Shown: piece after piece, positions 46,702 through 55,812 of the stretch
Numbering within the stretch: position 1 is the first letter of the stretch
Layout of the letters: the number at the start of each line of letters is the position of its first letter
NCBI RefSeq assembly: GCF_001650025.1
Contig: NZ_LVVY01000081.1
Coordinates: 55,740-119,739, forward strand
Length of the DNA: 64,000 bases
Origin: Devosia elaeis
GTDB taxonomy: Bacteria; Pseudomonadota; Alphaproteobacteria; Rhizobiales; Devosiaceae
Direction of reading: 5' to 3'
Notes under the pieces: model-generated
What the model saw: the letters and a program-made list of their open reading frames with translations, nothing else
Databases searched by the model: none
What the model was told of the DNA's origin: nothing
Made by a program: the position numbers and the translations under genes

Positions 46702-46941
46702 TGGAGATGCGCGAACAGGTGCGAGACCTTGCCATTGCGCGGCCGGGCCCCTGCTAATGCTTCGGCATGGAGGCGGGTCTGCTGCTGCGCCTTTGGATGC
46801 GCGCCGAAGCGGTCATTGCCGGCCTCGGAGCCAATGGCTATCGCGCCGGCGTGCTGGCGCTGCTCGACATGATTGAGCAATGATTGCCGATAACAGGAGT
46901 GCGGGCGGCGCCGGCATTGGCCAGCGCCGCATCCTATGGGG

Positions 46942-48147
46942 TCAGCCTCGGGAGGGCAGGCAGGCGGGGCCGGCGGGTTCGAAGCTTTTATAGGTGAGGA
47001 TGAATTCGCGGTGGCCCAATTGCTCAGACTTGGTTTCCTCGCCTGACGCCACCGCCTCGATGAGGCCGAGGATTTCGGCGCCGACATCGTCGAGGCTGGC
47101 CCGGCCCTCCAGGATGCGACCGGCATCGACGTCCATGTCATCCTCGAGCTTGCGATAGGTATCGGGATTGGCACAGACCTTGACCACCGGCGAAAGAGCC
47201 GAGCCCACCACCGAGCCGCGGCCGGTGACGAACAGGGTCATGTGGCAGCCCGACGCCATCATCTCCACGATCTCGGCATTGTCCGAAATATTGGGGAAGC
47301 CGAAGCGCACCTCGCCATCGGGGACCACGTCCATCAGATAGAGCCCGCCCTTGGGCGGCAGCGTACCCGGCTTGATGATGCCCGAGATTTGCGAGGAGCC
47401 GGACTTGGCATAGGCGCCCATCGATTTTTCCTCGATGGTGGAGAGGCCGCCATCGGCATTGCCCGGCGCAAAGCTGCCATAGCCGAGCGTGGCGTAATAG
47501 GTGGCGGCCTTGGCCACCGAGGCGCGCAATTCGGCGGCCAGTTCGGGCGTCGCGGCGCGGTCGGCCATGATGTCCTCGCAGCCGATCAATTCGCCGGTTT
47601 CCTCGAAAATGCAGGTGGCGCCAGCCTCGACCAGCATATCGAAGGCCCGGCCGACCGCCGGATTGCCGGTGATGCCGGAGGTACCGTCGGAGCCGCCGCA
47701 GACGGTGCCGATCACCAATTCGTCGAGCGCCATGGGCACCGTTTCGGCCCGGCGCAGGGCGACGAGCTGTTCCTCGACCCAGGCGCGGCCCTGTTCGATG
47801 GTGCGCCGCGTGCCGCCATCGTTCTGGATGGTGAGGGTATGCACCGGCCGGCCGGAGGCGGCGACGACTTCGGAGAGCTGATACTTATTGAAGCTCTCGC
47901 AGCCCAGCGACAGCAGCAGCACCGCGCCCACATTGGGGTGCGTGGCGAGCTTTTCCATCATGTCCTGGGCATAGATATTGGGAAAGCAGCCGGGAAAGCC
48001 GATGAGATGGACGGCTTCGCCCCGGAATTCGGCGACGATCTCGCGTCCCACATGATGGGCGCATTCGACCAGATAGGCGACGGCCACGACATTGCGAATG
48101 CCCTTGCGTCCGTCCGGGCGGGGATAGCCGCGCAATTGTCCGCTCAT
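46942..48147 (-). CDS. UxaA-family hydro-lyase, large (C-terminal) subunit
   Basis: UxaA-type enzymes (altronate or galactarate dehydratases and sulfolactate sulfo-lyase) eliminate across a C-C bond. The 401-residue product has the family start YPRPDGRKGIRNVVAVAYLVECAHHVG, cysteine-containing GTVCGGSDGTSGITGNPAVG, and GCHMTLFVTGRGSVVGSALSPVVKV. The N-terminal SAF domain is a separate gene (48144-48452) that overlaps it by four bases (ATGA). Context (TRAP transporter, sugar dehydrogenases) favours a sugar-acid dehydratase. Confidence 0.88.
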   Translation of the reverse strand: MSGQLRGYPRPDGRKGIRNVVAVAYLVECAHHVGREIVAEFRGEAVHLIGFPGCFPNIYAQDMMEKLATHPNVGAVLLLSLGCESFNKYQLSEVVAASGRPVHTLTIQNDGGTRRTIEQGRAWVEEQLVALRRAETVPMALDELVIGTVCGGSDGTSGITGNPAVGRAFDMLVEAGATCIFEETGELIGCEDIMADRAATPELAAELRASVAKAATYYATLGYGSFAPGNADGGLSTIEEKSMGAYAKSGSSQISGIIKPGTLPPKGGLYLMDVVPDGEVRFGFPNISDNAEIVEMMASGCHMTLFVTGRGSVVGSALSPVVKVCANPDTYRKLEDDMDVDAGRILEGRASLDDVGAEILGLIEAVASGEETKSEQLGHREFILTYKSFEPAGPACLPSRG

Positions 48148-48452
48148 TGTGCCGGCTCCTCCTGCTTGCGCTCGATGACGTGAGTGGCTGTGTAGTCGCT
48201 CTTGATATTGTGGATATGCACGTGTTCCCCCACGGCAATGGGCGCCGTCGCCGAGCCGATCGGCGCGCCGTATTTGAGGATTTTCTCGCCCGGCGCGATG
48301 GCCCGGCGCGCGATCTTGTGGCCACGATCGAGCCGATGCGGCAGCGTAACGGCCCGGTCGTCGATGACCAGGGTTTCGCCCTCCCCGACCGCTTCGCGCA
48401 GCACAAAGACGTTGTCGGCGGGCGACAACAGCAGGAGCCGAAGGTCGGTCAC
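48144..48452 (-). CDS. UxaA-family hydro-lyase, small (SAF-domain) subunit
   Basis: The 102-residue product is the SAF domain found at the N-terminus of single-chain altronate dehydratases. It has VLREAVGEGETLVID, HKIARRAIAPGEKILKYGAPIG and the signature VHIHNIKSDYT. Start is GTG at 48452. It is coupled to the large subunit by ATGA and starts one base after the RraA-like gene. Split large and small subunits also occur in sulfolactate sulfo-lyase (SuyAB). Confidence 0.85.
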   Translation of the reverse strand: MTDLRLLLLSPADNVFVLREAVGEGETLVIDDRAVTLPHRLDRGHKIARRAIAPGEKILKYGAPIGSATAPIAVGEHVHIHNIKSDYTATHVIERKQEEPAQ

Positions 48453-48453
48453 G

Positions 48454-49146
48454 TCACATCACCCCGAAGGTATCGAAAGCCTCGCGCGTGCTCATGCCAT
48501 TGCGAATGGCGACGGCGACGGCGTTCTCGGTATTGTTCTTCTCGATGGCGCGGGCGACCGCTTCCTGCTCGGCCTCGCGCGGGATGACCAGCACGCCTTC
48601 GCGGTCGGCGAAGATGAGGTCGCCGGGATGGATGCGGATGCCCTCGATCTCGATGGCGGTGCGGAAATCGATGACCTTGCCGCGCACGCCCTGATCCTGG
48701 GCATAGATGCCGCGCGAAAAGACCGGGAAGCCCAGCCGCTCGATTTCGCCCGCATCGCGGATGAACCCGTTGAGGATGGCGCCGCCGGCCTTGAGGTGCT
48801 GGGCGCGGGTGCTCATCAGCCCGCCCCAGAGCGCGTAGTTGAACGAGGAGCCGGAGGCGATGTAGATCTCATCCGGCTTGAGGTCGTCCAGGGCCTCGAA
48901 CATGATGCCGAAGGGCACGCGCGACAGCGGGCCGCGCGCATCCTCACCGCCCTCGTCGAACACATCGGCTTCCAAAACCGGCATGGCGCGCCCGGCGATC
49001 CGGGTGGTTTCAACCAGCGGCTTGATGGCCTGCGGCAGGAATTGCCGCCGGAACCCCATCGCGTCGAGCACGTCACCGACAACAGCGGTGAAGAGCTCTT
49101 CCTTGAGGACGCGGATCAGCTCCGCATCGGTCATTTTGGTCGTCAT
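48454..49146 (-). CDS. RraA-like / 4-hydroxy-4-methyl-2-oxoglutarate aldolase-like protein
   Basis: The 230-residue product belongs to the RraA-fold family that includes HMG/CHA aldolases and inhibitors of RNase E. It shows TAVVGDVLDAMGFRRQFLP near residue 20, GLMSTRAQHLKAGGAILNGFIRDAGEI (the R-D pair that binds metal in the aldolases), FSRGIYAQDQGVRGKV and GDLIFADREGVLVIP. In a sugar-acid operon an aldolase or decarboxylase role is likelier than RNase control. Co-directional with the dehydratase subunits. Confidence 0.85.
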   Translation of the reverse strand: MTTKMTDAELIRVLKEELFTAVVGDVLDAMGFRRQFLPQAIKPLVETTRIAGRAMPVLEADVFDEGGEDARGPLSRVPFGIMFEALDDLKPDEIYIASGSSFNYALWGGLMSTRAQHLKAGGAILNGFIRDAGEIERLGFPVFSRGIYAQDQGVRGKVIDFRTAIEIEGIRIHPGDLIFADREGVLVIPREAEQEAVARAIEKNNTENAVAVAIRNGMSTREAFDTFGVM

Positions 49147-49161
49147 GATTTCCTCGGAGCG

Positions 49162-50439
49162 CTAATGCACAAGCGCCAGTGATATTTCGGGAATGAAGGT
49201 GATGAGCAGCAGCGCCACGATCAGCGCCAGATACATGCCGAGCGATTCCCGCATGAACTCTCCCACCTTGACCTTGGTGATGTTGCAGACCACCAGCATC
49301 ACCGTGCCCACCGGCGGCGTCAGCGTTCCGATCGACAGGTTGATGATGAGAATGATGCCGAAATGCACCGGATCGATGCCGGCAGCGGTCACGGTCGGCA
49401 TGAGAATGGGCACCAGCACGATCATCAGGGCCGTGCCTTCAATCACCGTGCCCAGAGCCAGGAACATCACGTTCATGGCCAGGAGCAGCATGATCGGATT
49501 GAGATCGAGACCGATCAACGTCGTCGCCAGCGACTGGCCGACCTGCTCGAGCGAGAATACCCAGGCCAGCGCCGAGCTCGCCATGATCACCAGCATGACC
49601 GAGCCGGTGGTCTTGCCGGTTTCCACCAGCGCGTCGAAGACGTGGTGCGGCCGCATTTCGCGATAGATGATGAAACCAATGAACAGCACGAAGAGCACCG
49701 CAAAGGCGCCGGCTTCGGTGGGCGTGAAGATATTGGCGCGGATGCCGCCGATGACCGCTACCACCAGCACGATGGCAGGCCAGGCCTGGAACAGGACGGA
49801 GCCGGTTTCGCGCGGCTCGGGCCAGGTCTCGCGTGTCGGCTTATAGCCGCGCTTCTTTGACACCACGTAAGTGACGACCATCAGCAGGCCTGCGAGCAGC
49901 AGGCCCGGCAGAATGCCGGCCAGGAACATGTGCCCAACCGAAACATTGGCCAAAAGCGCATAGATGATGAGCGCGATACCTGGGGGAATGATCGGGGTGA
50001 CCAGCGAGCTGGCCGCGGTCACCGCCGCCGAGAAGCCCTTGCTGTAGCCGCTCTTGACCATTTCGGGCACGAGCATGCGCGAGGTCATGGCCGCATCGGC
50101 CAGGTTCGAGGCGCTCATGCCGCTCATCAGCAGCGACAGCAGGATATTGGCCTGCGCCATGCCGCCGGTCATGCGGCCCACCAGCAGGTCGGCGAGCTTG
50201 AGCATGCGGCTGGCAATGCCGGTAAAGCTCATCAGCGTGCCGAGCAGGATGAAGAGCGGAATGGCGAGCAGCGCAATGTTCTGGGTCGGCGCAATCACAC
50301 GCTGGATGGCGATGTTGATCGGCACCTGATTGATGAACAGGAAATAGCACAGGACGGCCAGGATGATGGCCACGTAAAGCCGCATGTTGAGCGCGATGAG
50401 CGCCAGCAGGACCAGGACGACAATACCCAGATTATCCAT
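49162..50439 (-). CDS. TRAP transporter large permease (DctM)
   Basis: Sodium-driven import of carboxylates or sugar acids. The 425-residue product is almost entirely membrane helices (LGIVVLVLLALIALNMRLYVAIILAV and about 11 more), with LIPLFILLGTLMSFTG-like stretches, SLVTPIIPPGIALIIYAL and GTLTPPVGTVMLVVCN near the C-terminus, the TRAP DctM pattern. It overlaps the dctQ stop by 8 bp. Confidence 0.93.
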   Translation of the reverse strand: MDNLGIVVLVLLALIALNMRLYVAIILAVLCYFLFINQVPINIAIQRVIAPTQNIALLAIPLFILLGTLMSFTGIASRMLKLADLLVGRMTGGMAQANILLSLLMSGMSASNLADAAMTSRMLVPEMVKSGYSKGFSAAVTAASSLVTPIIPPGIALIIYALLANVSVGHMFLAGILPGLLLAGLLMVVTYVVSKKRGYKPTRETWPEPRETGSVLFQAWPAIVLVVAVIGGIRANIFTPTEAGAFAVLFVLFIGFIIYREMRPHHVFDALVETGKTTGSVMLVIMASSALAWVFSLEQVGQSLATTLIGLDLNPIMLLLAMNVMFLALGTVIEGTALMIVLVPILMPTVTAAGIDPVHFGIILIINLSIGTLTPPVGTVMLVVCNITKVKVGEFMRESLGMYLALIVALLLITFIPEISLALVH

Positions 50440-50905
50440 TGGCCTTGTCTCCGGTCAGGCTGCGCAGCACGCCGATGAGGCGGTGCGCCGTGAAGATGCA
50501 GATGCCCGCGCAGCCGATCGGGAAGGCGATGTAAATCCAGAAATAGGGAATGCGCAGAATTTGAGTGACACGCGTCTGGCTGGCCAGCGCGAGATCGAGG
50601 CCGATCTTGGCGGCATAGAGCAGCACGACGATCGACAGGAGGGACAAAATCAGATCCAGCACCTTGCCCAATTTGGCGGGGAAGGCATCGGTCAGCACCG
50701 AAATCGTCAGATGCCGGTCGTCCTTTTCGGCAGCAATGGCGCCGAGCATGACGATCCAGATAAACAGGAAGACGCTCATTTCCTCGGCGAAGTGCAGAGG
50801 CTGGGAGAGCACGTAGCGCTGGAACACGGCCCAGTTGCTGAGGACCACCAGGGCCGCGAGGCTGATGGCCAAAAGCCAGTTCACCGGTCGTTCGAGGAAC
50901 TTCAT
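50432..50905 (-). CDS. TRAP transporter small permease (DctQ)
   Basis: The 157-residue product has four membrane helices and the DctQ segment RYVLSQPLHFAEEMSVFLFIWIVMLG. It partners DctM. The start ATG 50905 is 71 bp after dctP, a gap that contains a strong hairpin. Confidence 0.92.
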   Translation of the reverse strand: MKFLERPVNWLLAISLAALVVLSNWAVFQRYVLSQPLHFAEEMSVFLFIWIVMLGAIAAEKDDRHLTISVLTDAFPAKLGKVLDLILSLLSIVVLLYAAKIGLDLALASQTRVTQILRIPYFWIYIAFPIGCAGICIFTAHRLIGVLRSLTGDKANG

Positions 50906-50934
50906 GGCGAAAATCCTAGGGAGGGAGCCTGGAG

Positions 50935-50964
50935 GTGGGCGCGCCCAGGTCTGCGCGCGCCCAC
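50935..50964 (-). promoter_or_regulatory. Hairpin between dctP and dctQ
   Basis: GTGGGCGCGC (50935-50944) pairs perfectly with GCGCGCCCAC (50955-50964), 10-nt loop, no T run. It may raise the level of binding-protein mRNA relative to the permease genes. Confidence 0.55.
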
Positions 50965-50977
50965 CGGGATCAGATGC

Positions 50978-51949
50978 TTACTGCAGTTCGGCCTGAATGC
51001 GCTCGTAGAGGCCTTCGGACCATTCGGGGAACTGGGAATAGACCGGGGCGGTCAGCGCCTGGAAGGGCGCGGTATCGACCTCGATCACCTCGACGCCGGC
51101 GGCCTTCATTTCCTCGATCATCTGGTTGTCGAGCTCGGTGACCAGTTTCTGGCTGTAGAGGCCGGCTTCGTAGCCGGTATCGAGCACGAGCTGCAGGTGT
51201 TCGGGGCTCAGCGTGGAGAAGAAGGCTTCGCCGCCGACGAACATGGCCGTGTTGGTGAGATAGCCCATGAGGGTGAGATATTTGGCTTCTTCATGGAACT
51301 TCTGGCCATGCAGCACGGCGATGGGGTTCTCCACCGCGTCGATCACGCCCTGGGTGAGGGCGGTATAGACTTCGCCCAGCGGCATCGGGGTCGGGGTCGC
51401 TCCCATGGCCTCGAAAGCGCGGATCTGCATCAGGTTGTTCGGCACGCGCACCTTGAGGCCGGCCAGGTCTTCCGGGGTCCGGACGGGGCGGGTCGAGATC
51501 AGGTGCCGCACGCCATAGAGCAGGTTGGGAATGACGACACGGATGCCGTGATCGTTGCGCAGCTTCTCGGCTTCGGCGGCGAACCATTCACCGTCATAGA
51601 TGGCCAGGAGCTTGGCCGGATCGTCGCTGAGATAGGGTCCGAAAAGCACGCCCAGATCGGGCTCGTAATCGGCCAGGAAGCCGACATCGGTAATGGTGAT
51701 GACGTTGAGGCCCATAACGGCCTGGTCGGTCACGTCCGACTTGGAACCCAGCTGCGAGGACGGAAACAGTTCGAGCGCGATTTCGCCATTGGACCGCTCT
51801 TCCAGCATGTCCTTCCAGTAATGCATGACCTGGTCGACCGGCTCGCCGGGATTGTTCTCATAGGCGACGCGGATGGTCACCTCCTGAGCCTGGGCCAGGC
51901 TCACCGACAGCAGGGTCGAAGCGGCCAATGCGGCAATAAGTTTCTTCAT
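50978..51949 (-). CDS. TRAP transporter substrate-binding protein (DctP family)
   Basis: Periplasmic receptor of the TRAP system. The 323-residue product has a signal peptide ending SVSLAQA, YENNPGEPVDQVMHYWKDMLEERSNGEI, and the ligand-binding arginine region STRPVRTPEDLAGLKVRVPNN near residue 165. ATG 51949 is preceded by GAGGAGA. The pocket side chains cannot be matched to a ligand by eye. Confidence 0.92.
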   Translation of the reverse strand: MKKLIAALAASTLLSVSLAQAQEVTIRVAYENNPGEPVDQVMHYWKDMLEERSNGEIALELFPSSQLGSKSDVTDQAVMGLNVITITDVGFLADYEPDLGVLFGPYLSDDPAKLLAIYDGEWFAAEAEKLRNDHGIRVVIPNLLYGVRHLISTRPVRTPEDLAGLKVRVPNNLMQIRAFEAMGATPTPMPLGEVYTALTQGVIDAVENPIAVLHGQKFHEEAKYLTLMGYLTNTAMFVGGEAFFSTLSPEHLQLVLDTGYEAGLYSQKLVTELDNQMIEEMKAAGVEVIEVDTAPFQALTAPVYSQFPEWSEGLYERIQAELQ

Positions 51950-51992
51950 GGATAGTCTCCTCACTGAATTTTAGGGGAACTGGAAAGCGGGA

Positions 51993-52772
51993 TCAGAAGC
52001 CGATCACCGCTCCGCCATCCACCACCAGGGTCTGGCCGGTGACATAGGCGGCGGCGGGGGATGCGAGATAGACGCAGGCCCAGCCGATATCTTCGGGACG
52101 GCCAAGCCGCTTGGCCTGGATGCGGCCCATGATCCTGGCGCGGCGTTCGGGATCGGCCGAGGTCGCCTTGCGGAACAGATCGGTGTCGATCCAGCCGGGT
52201 GCGACGGCGTTGACGCGAATGCCGCGCTCGGCGAATTCGGCGGAAAGCCCGCGCACCGCGCCGGTCAGCGCCGTCTTGGCCACGGTATAGCCCATGACCA
52301 GGGGCTGGCCGATGAACGAGGTCATCGAGGCGGTAAAGATGATCGCGCCGGCGCCCTTGCCGATCTGGCCGGGCAGCACGGCCCGCGTCAGCTCCAGCGC
52401 GCCGCGCACATGCACATCGAACACCTCGTCGAAATCCGCCATGCTCGATTGCTCGAAGGGCTTCTTGACGGTGTTGCCGGCATTGTTGACCAGAATGTCG
52501 ATAGCGCCGTGGCGGGCGAGGATGCCCTTGGCGGCCTCGGCCAAGCCGGCGATGTCGGCAAGATCGAGCACTTCGGCGGCGGCATTGTCGCCCAGTTCGG
52601 CCAGCGCGGCATCGAGCACATCGGCGCGGCGGCCGGCGACGATGACCCGGGCGCCGGCCGCGCTCATGCATTTGGCGATGGCCAGGCCCAGGCCGGAGCC
52701 GCCGCCGGTCACCAAAGCCGTCTTGCCCTGCAGGCCGAATGTGTCGACCAGGGATCGGGTCGGCAGCGTCAT
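51993..52772 (-). CDS. Short-chain dehydrogenase/reductase (SDR)
   Basis: The 259-residue classical SDR has TGGGSGLGLAIAK (cofactor loop) near residue 22, NNAGN, and the catalytic YTVAK. It resembles 5-keto-gluconate reductases and other sugar-acid oxidoreductases. Its start overlaps the stop of the zinc dehydrogenase gene by four bases. It probably shuttles a keto intermediate of the pathway. Confidence 0.9.
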   Translation of the reverse strand: MTLPTRSLVDTFGLQGKTALVTGGGSGLGLAIAKCMSAAGARVIVAGRRADVLDAALAELGDNAAAEVLDLADIAGLAEAAKGILARHGAIDILVNNAGNTVKKPFEQSSMADFDEVFDVHVRGALELTRAVLPGQIGKGAGAIIFTASMTSFIGQPLVMGYTVAKTALTGAVRGLSAEFAERGIRVNAVAPGWIDTDLFRKATSADPERRARIMGRIQAKRLGRPEDIGWACVYLASPAAAYVTGQTLVVDGGAVIGF

Positions 52773-53785
52773 GCACCGACCTCGACGACGATCTTGAGCG
52801 CGTCCGGATTGTCCACCCAGAACGGCAGCGCCTTGTCGGCCTCGGCAAAGCTGAAGCGCTTGGAAATCAGGGCATCGGCCTTGGCGCCCAGGGTTTCGAG
52901 ATAGGCGACGACCGCCTCGAAATCGGCGCGGGTCGCGTTGCGCGAGCCGAGAATGTCGAGTTCCTTGAGATTGAAGAACCGGGTTTCGTAGCTGACCGGC
53001 GCCTTGGAATAGCCGACATAGACCACTCGACCGGCAAAACCGACAAAATCGATGGCCTGGGTGAAGGTCAGCGGCAGGCCCACGGCTTCGATCACCACAT
53101 CGGCGCCGTCACCATTGGTCAGCGCCTCGATGCGCTGCGCCACATCCTCGGCACCGGCGACGATGACGTCGGCAGCCCCGAACTGGCGGGCGAACTCGGC
53201 CTTCTGGGCATTGACGTCGACGGCGATGACCCGGGCGCCGCGGGCCGCGGCCCCGATAATGGCGCCCATGCCGATCATGCCGCAGCCGAGAACCACGACA
53301 ATGTCGCCGGCCTGGACCGCGCCGCGGGCAACGGCATGGAAGCCCACGGAAAGCGGCTCGACCAGCGCCAGATGGGCCGGCGCCAGGGTCGCGTTGAGGA
53401 TGATCTTCTCGGCCGGCAGGACCAGGAATTCGGCCAGGCCACCCTCCTGCTGCACGCCCAGGGTCTTGTTGTAGCGGCAGGCATTGAGGCGCCCCTTGCG
53501 GCAGGACGAGCAGGTGCCGCAATTGGTATAGGGCACGACGATGGCGCGCTGGCCGATCAGGCCGGCATCGACGCCGGCGCCCACGCCCACGACCTCGCCA
53601 CCGATTTCATGGCCGGGAATGCGCGGCAGCTCCACCAGGGGATTGAGCCCCTTGAAGGTATTGAGGTCGCTGCCGCACAGGCCCACATGTCTCACGGCCA
53701 GCATGACCTCGCCCGCACCCGGAGCGGGGCGGTCGATATCGGCAATTTCGCAGCGGCCTTCGGCGGCAATTCTAACGGCCTTCAT
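52769..53785 (-). CDS. Zinc-dependent alcohol dehydrogenase (sugar-acid/polyol type)
   Basis: The 338-residue MDR-family product has the catalytic-zinc region VGLCGSDLN and GHEIGGEVVGVG, a four-cysteine structural zinc loop (CGTCSSCRKGRLNAC), and the Rossmann motif VVLGCGMIGMGAIIG. It is close in form to L-idonate 5-dehydrogenase and L-galactonate 5-dehydrogenase. It overlaps the gntR stop (ATGA). Confidence 0.9.
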   Translation of the reverse strand: MKAVRIAAEGRCEIADIDRPAPGAGEVMLAVRHVGLCGSDLNTFKGLNPLVELPRIPGHEIGGEVVGVGAGVDAGLIGQRAIVVPYTNCGTCSSCRKGRLNACRYNKTLGVQQEGGLAEFLVLPAEKIILNATLAPAHLALVEPLSVGFHAVARGAVQAGDIVVVLGCGMIGMGAIIGAAARGARVIAVDVNAQKAEFARQFGAADVIVAGAEDVAQRIEALTNGDGADVVIEAVGLPLTFTQAIDFVGFAGRVVYVGYSKAPVSYETRFFNLKELDILGSRNATRADFEAVVAYLETLGAKADALISKRFSFAEADKALPFWVDNPDALKIVVEVGA

Positions 53786-54486
53786 TCTGGTTCGGTCACC
53801 TTGATTGCTTCATGTTCGGACAGCGCTTCGGCCAGGGAGGCCTCGCTGAGGGCGTAGTGCTCGACGAAAGCAGCGGTGACCTTTTCCAGGGACCGCGCTT
53901 CGAGCGCATCGACGATTTCCTGATGGTTCTCGAGCGAGCGCACATCGTGATGCGGGCGCTGCTTGCCGATCTCCTGGTAGAAGACGATGATCGGCCGCAG
54001 GGCGGTGAACAGCTTGCCGATCACGATATTGCTGGACGCATCGACCAGCACCTTGTGGAAGGCATAGTCGGCTTCGGCACCCTGGTGCACCGTCAAGGCA
54101 CCGCGCATCCGCATCAGGTGCTGTTTCAGTTCGGCGATCTGTTCGTCGCTGATCCGCTTCACCACCGAAGGCATCAGCGCCAGGTCGATGCCGCGACGGA
54201 ACTCGATCATATCCCGGCAGGTCTCGAGCGAGCGATCGAAGGCCCCCTCGACGATATCGAAGGCCACGGTCAGGTCCGGCGTGGTCACGCGCGGGCCCCG
54301 CTGGGTCTTTTCCACGAAACCATAGGCTTCAAGGAAGATCAGCGCCTCGCGCACCGTATTGCGGCTGACGGCGAAACGCTCGGCATAGAGCCGTTCATTG
54401 GGGAGATGATCCCCAATTTTGTAATTGGTCTGGATATCGGCCTTGAGCGCGTCGAAGACGCCGCGAACCGCGGTGACACGAACCAA
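53782..54486 (-). CDS. GntR/FadR-family transcriptional regulator
   Basis: First gene of the operon. The 234-residue product has a winged helix (NERLYAERFAVSRNTVREALIFLEAYGFV) and an all-helical FCD ligand domain with metal-site residues in EFRRGIDLALMPSV and DYAFHKVLVDAS. The best start is TTG 54486 with GGGAGGAG upstream; TTG 54531 would extend it through the operator. It probably senses a pathway acid and controls its own operon through the palindrome at 54503-54523. Confidence 0.9.
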   Translation of the reverse strand: MVRVTAVRGVFDALKADIQTNYKIGDHLPNERLYAERFAVSRNTVREALIFLEAYGFVEKTQRGPRVTTPDLTVAFDIVEGAFDRSLETCRDMIEFRRGIDLALMPSVVKRISDEQIAELKQHLMRMRGALTVHQGAEADYAFHKVLVDASSNIVIGKLFTALRPIIVFYQEIGKQRPHHDVRSLENHQEIVDALEARSLEKVTAAFVEHYALSEASLAEALSEHEAIKVTEPE

Positions 54487-54502
54487 ATGAACTTCTCCTC
54501 CC

Positions 54503-54531
54503 TTGGTCCAACAATAGGACCAATTGACCAA
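54503..54531. promoter_or_regulatory. Operator of the sugar-acid operon
   Basis: TTGGTCC-N7-GGACCAA (54503-54523) is a perfect inverted repeat, and a further half-site TTGACCAA (54524-54531) abuts it. Both lie just downstream of or over the start point, as expected for a FadR-type repressor. Confidence 0.7.
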
Positions 54532-54560
54532 ATTCTTTCCGGATAGCGCCGGGATGTCAA
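54532..54560 (-). promoter_or_regulatory. Promoter of the sugar-acid operon
   Basis: On the minus strand TTGACA (54555-54560), 17-bp spacer, AAGAAT (54532-54537), predicted start near 54525. Reads into gntR and the eight genes after it. Confidence 0.7.
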
Positions 54561-54789
54561 TCCCGAAGTAAATGATTGGGGAAAATGGCGGTCCAGGCAG
54601 GCGAGCGACAGACCTTCCGGCGCCCGCAGGGACGACGGAGGAATGGTGGATTCCGGCGCCAAGCGCTCCTCCCCCGGCCGCTGTTCACTCAGCCGGGCCA
54701 GTCCGTTCCGGCGAACTGGCTTTTTTGCCGTGTCTGGACCACATAGGTAAGGCTCGCCGCCATCCGCGGCGGCGAATGCGAGGTGTGCC

Positions 54790-55812
54790 ATGAAAAAGAT
54801 CGGGTTTCTGTCCTTCGGCCATTGGAGTCCGTCGCCGCAATCGGGGACGCAGACGGCCGGGGATGCCCTGCTGCAATCGATCGACCTGGCCGTGGCGGCC
54901 GAGGAATTGGGCGCCGACGGCGCCTATTTCCGAGTGCACCATTTTGCGCGCCAATTGGCCTCGCCCTTCCCGCTGCTCGCTGCGGTGGGCGCCAGGACCA
55001 AGACGATCGAGATCGGCACCGCCGTCATCGACATGCGCTATGAAAATCCGCTCTACATGGCCGAGGATGCCGGGGCCGCGGACCTTATCGCCGGCGGACG
55101 TCTGCAATTGGGCATCAGCCGTGGCTCGCCCGAACAGGTGATCGACGGCTGGCGCTATTTCGGTTTTCAGCCCGAAGAGGGCAAGACCGATGCCGACATG
55201 GCGCGCAACCACGCCGAAGTGTTTCTCGAAGTGCTCAAGGGCAAGGGCTTCGCCCAGCCCAATCCGCGCCCGATGTTCCCCAATCCGCCGGGCCTGTTGC
55301 GGCTGGAGCCGCATTCGGAAGGCCTGCGCGAGCGTATCTGGTGGGGCGCGGCCAGCGACGCCACCGCCATCTGGGCGGCGCAGATGGGGATGAACCTGCA
55401 ATCATCGACGCTCAAGTTCGATGAAAGCGGGGAACCGCTGAGCATCCAGCAGGCCAAGCAGATCCGCGCCTATCGGCAGGCCTGGAAGGAAGCCGGCCAT
55501 GCCCATGAACCGCGCGTTTCGGTCAGCCGCTCCATCTTCGCCCTGGTGAACGACCAGGACCGGGCCTATTTCGGCTCGGGTCGACCCGAGGAAGATCAGT
55601 TCGGCTATATCGAGCCCGAAAAGCGGGCCGTATTCGGCCGGGGCTATACCGGGGAGCCGGACAAGCTGATCGCCGCGCTTGAAAAGGACGAAGCCATCGC
55701 CGAGGCCGATACCCTGCTGCTGACGGTGCCGAACCAATTGGGCGTGGCCTATAATGCCCATGTGATCGAGAGCATTCTCAAATATGTGGCGCCCGCCCTG
55801 GGCTGGCGCTGA
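54790..55812 (+). CDS. LLM-class flavin-dependent oxidoreductase
   Basis: Bacterial luciferase-like F420- or FMN-dependent monooxygenase, TIM barrel. The 340-residue product has KIGFLSFGHWSP at the first strand, EELGADGAYFRVHHF, GARTKTIEIGTAVIDMRYENPLYMAEDAGAADLI and GRLQLGISRGSPEQVIDGW. It is divergent from gntR and followed immediately by a convergent small secreted protein gene. Substrate unknown. Confidence 0.88.
   Translation: MKKIGFLSFGHWSPSPQSGTQTAGDALLQSIDLAVAAEELGADGAYFRVHHFARQLASPFPLLAAVGARTKTIEIGTAVIDMRYENPLYMAEDAGAADLIAGGRLQLGISRGSPEQVIDGWRYFGFQPEEGKTDADMARNHAEVFLEVLKGKGFAQPNPRPMFPNPPGLLRLEPHSEGLRERIWWGAASDATAIWAAQMGMNLQSSTLKFDESGEPLSIQQAKQIRAYRQAWKEAGHAHEPRVSVSRSIFALVNDQDRAYFGSGRPEEDQFGYIEPEKRAVFGRGYTGEPDKLIAALEKDEAIAEADTLLLTVPNQLGVAYNAHVIESILKYVAPALGWR

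Noticed and set aside
46767..46883. 38-codon plus-strand frame ending in LALLDMIEQ
   Set aside because: No ribosome-binding site and no recognisable family; it could be a small protein but support is too thin.
46942..48452. Assignment as sulfolactate sulfo-lyase SuyAB
   Set aside because: The two-gene split fits, but the operon lacks sulfolactate dehydrogenases and sulfite-handling genes; sugar-acid enzymes are its neighbours.
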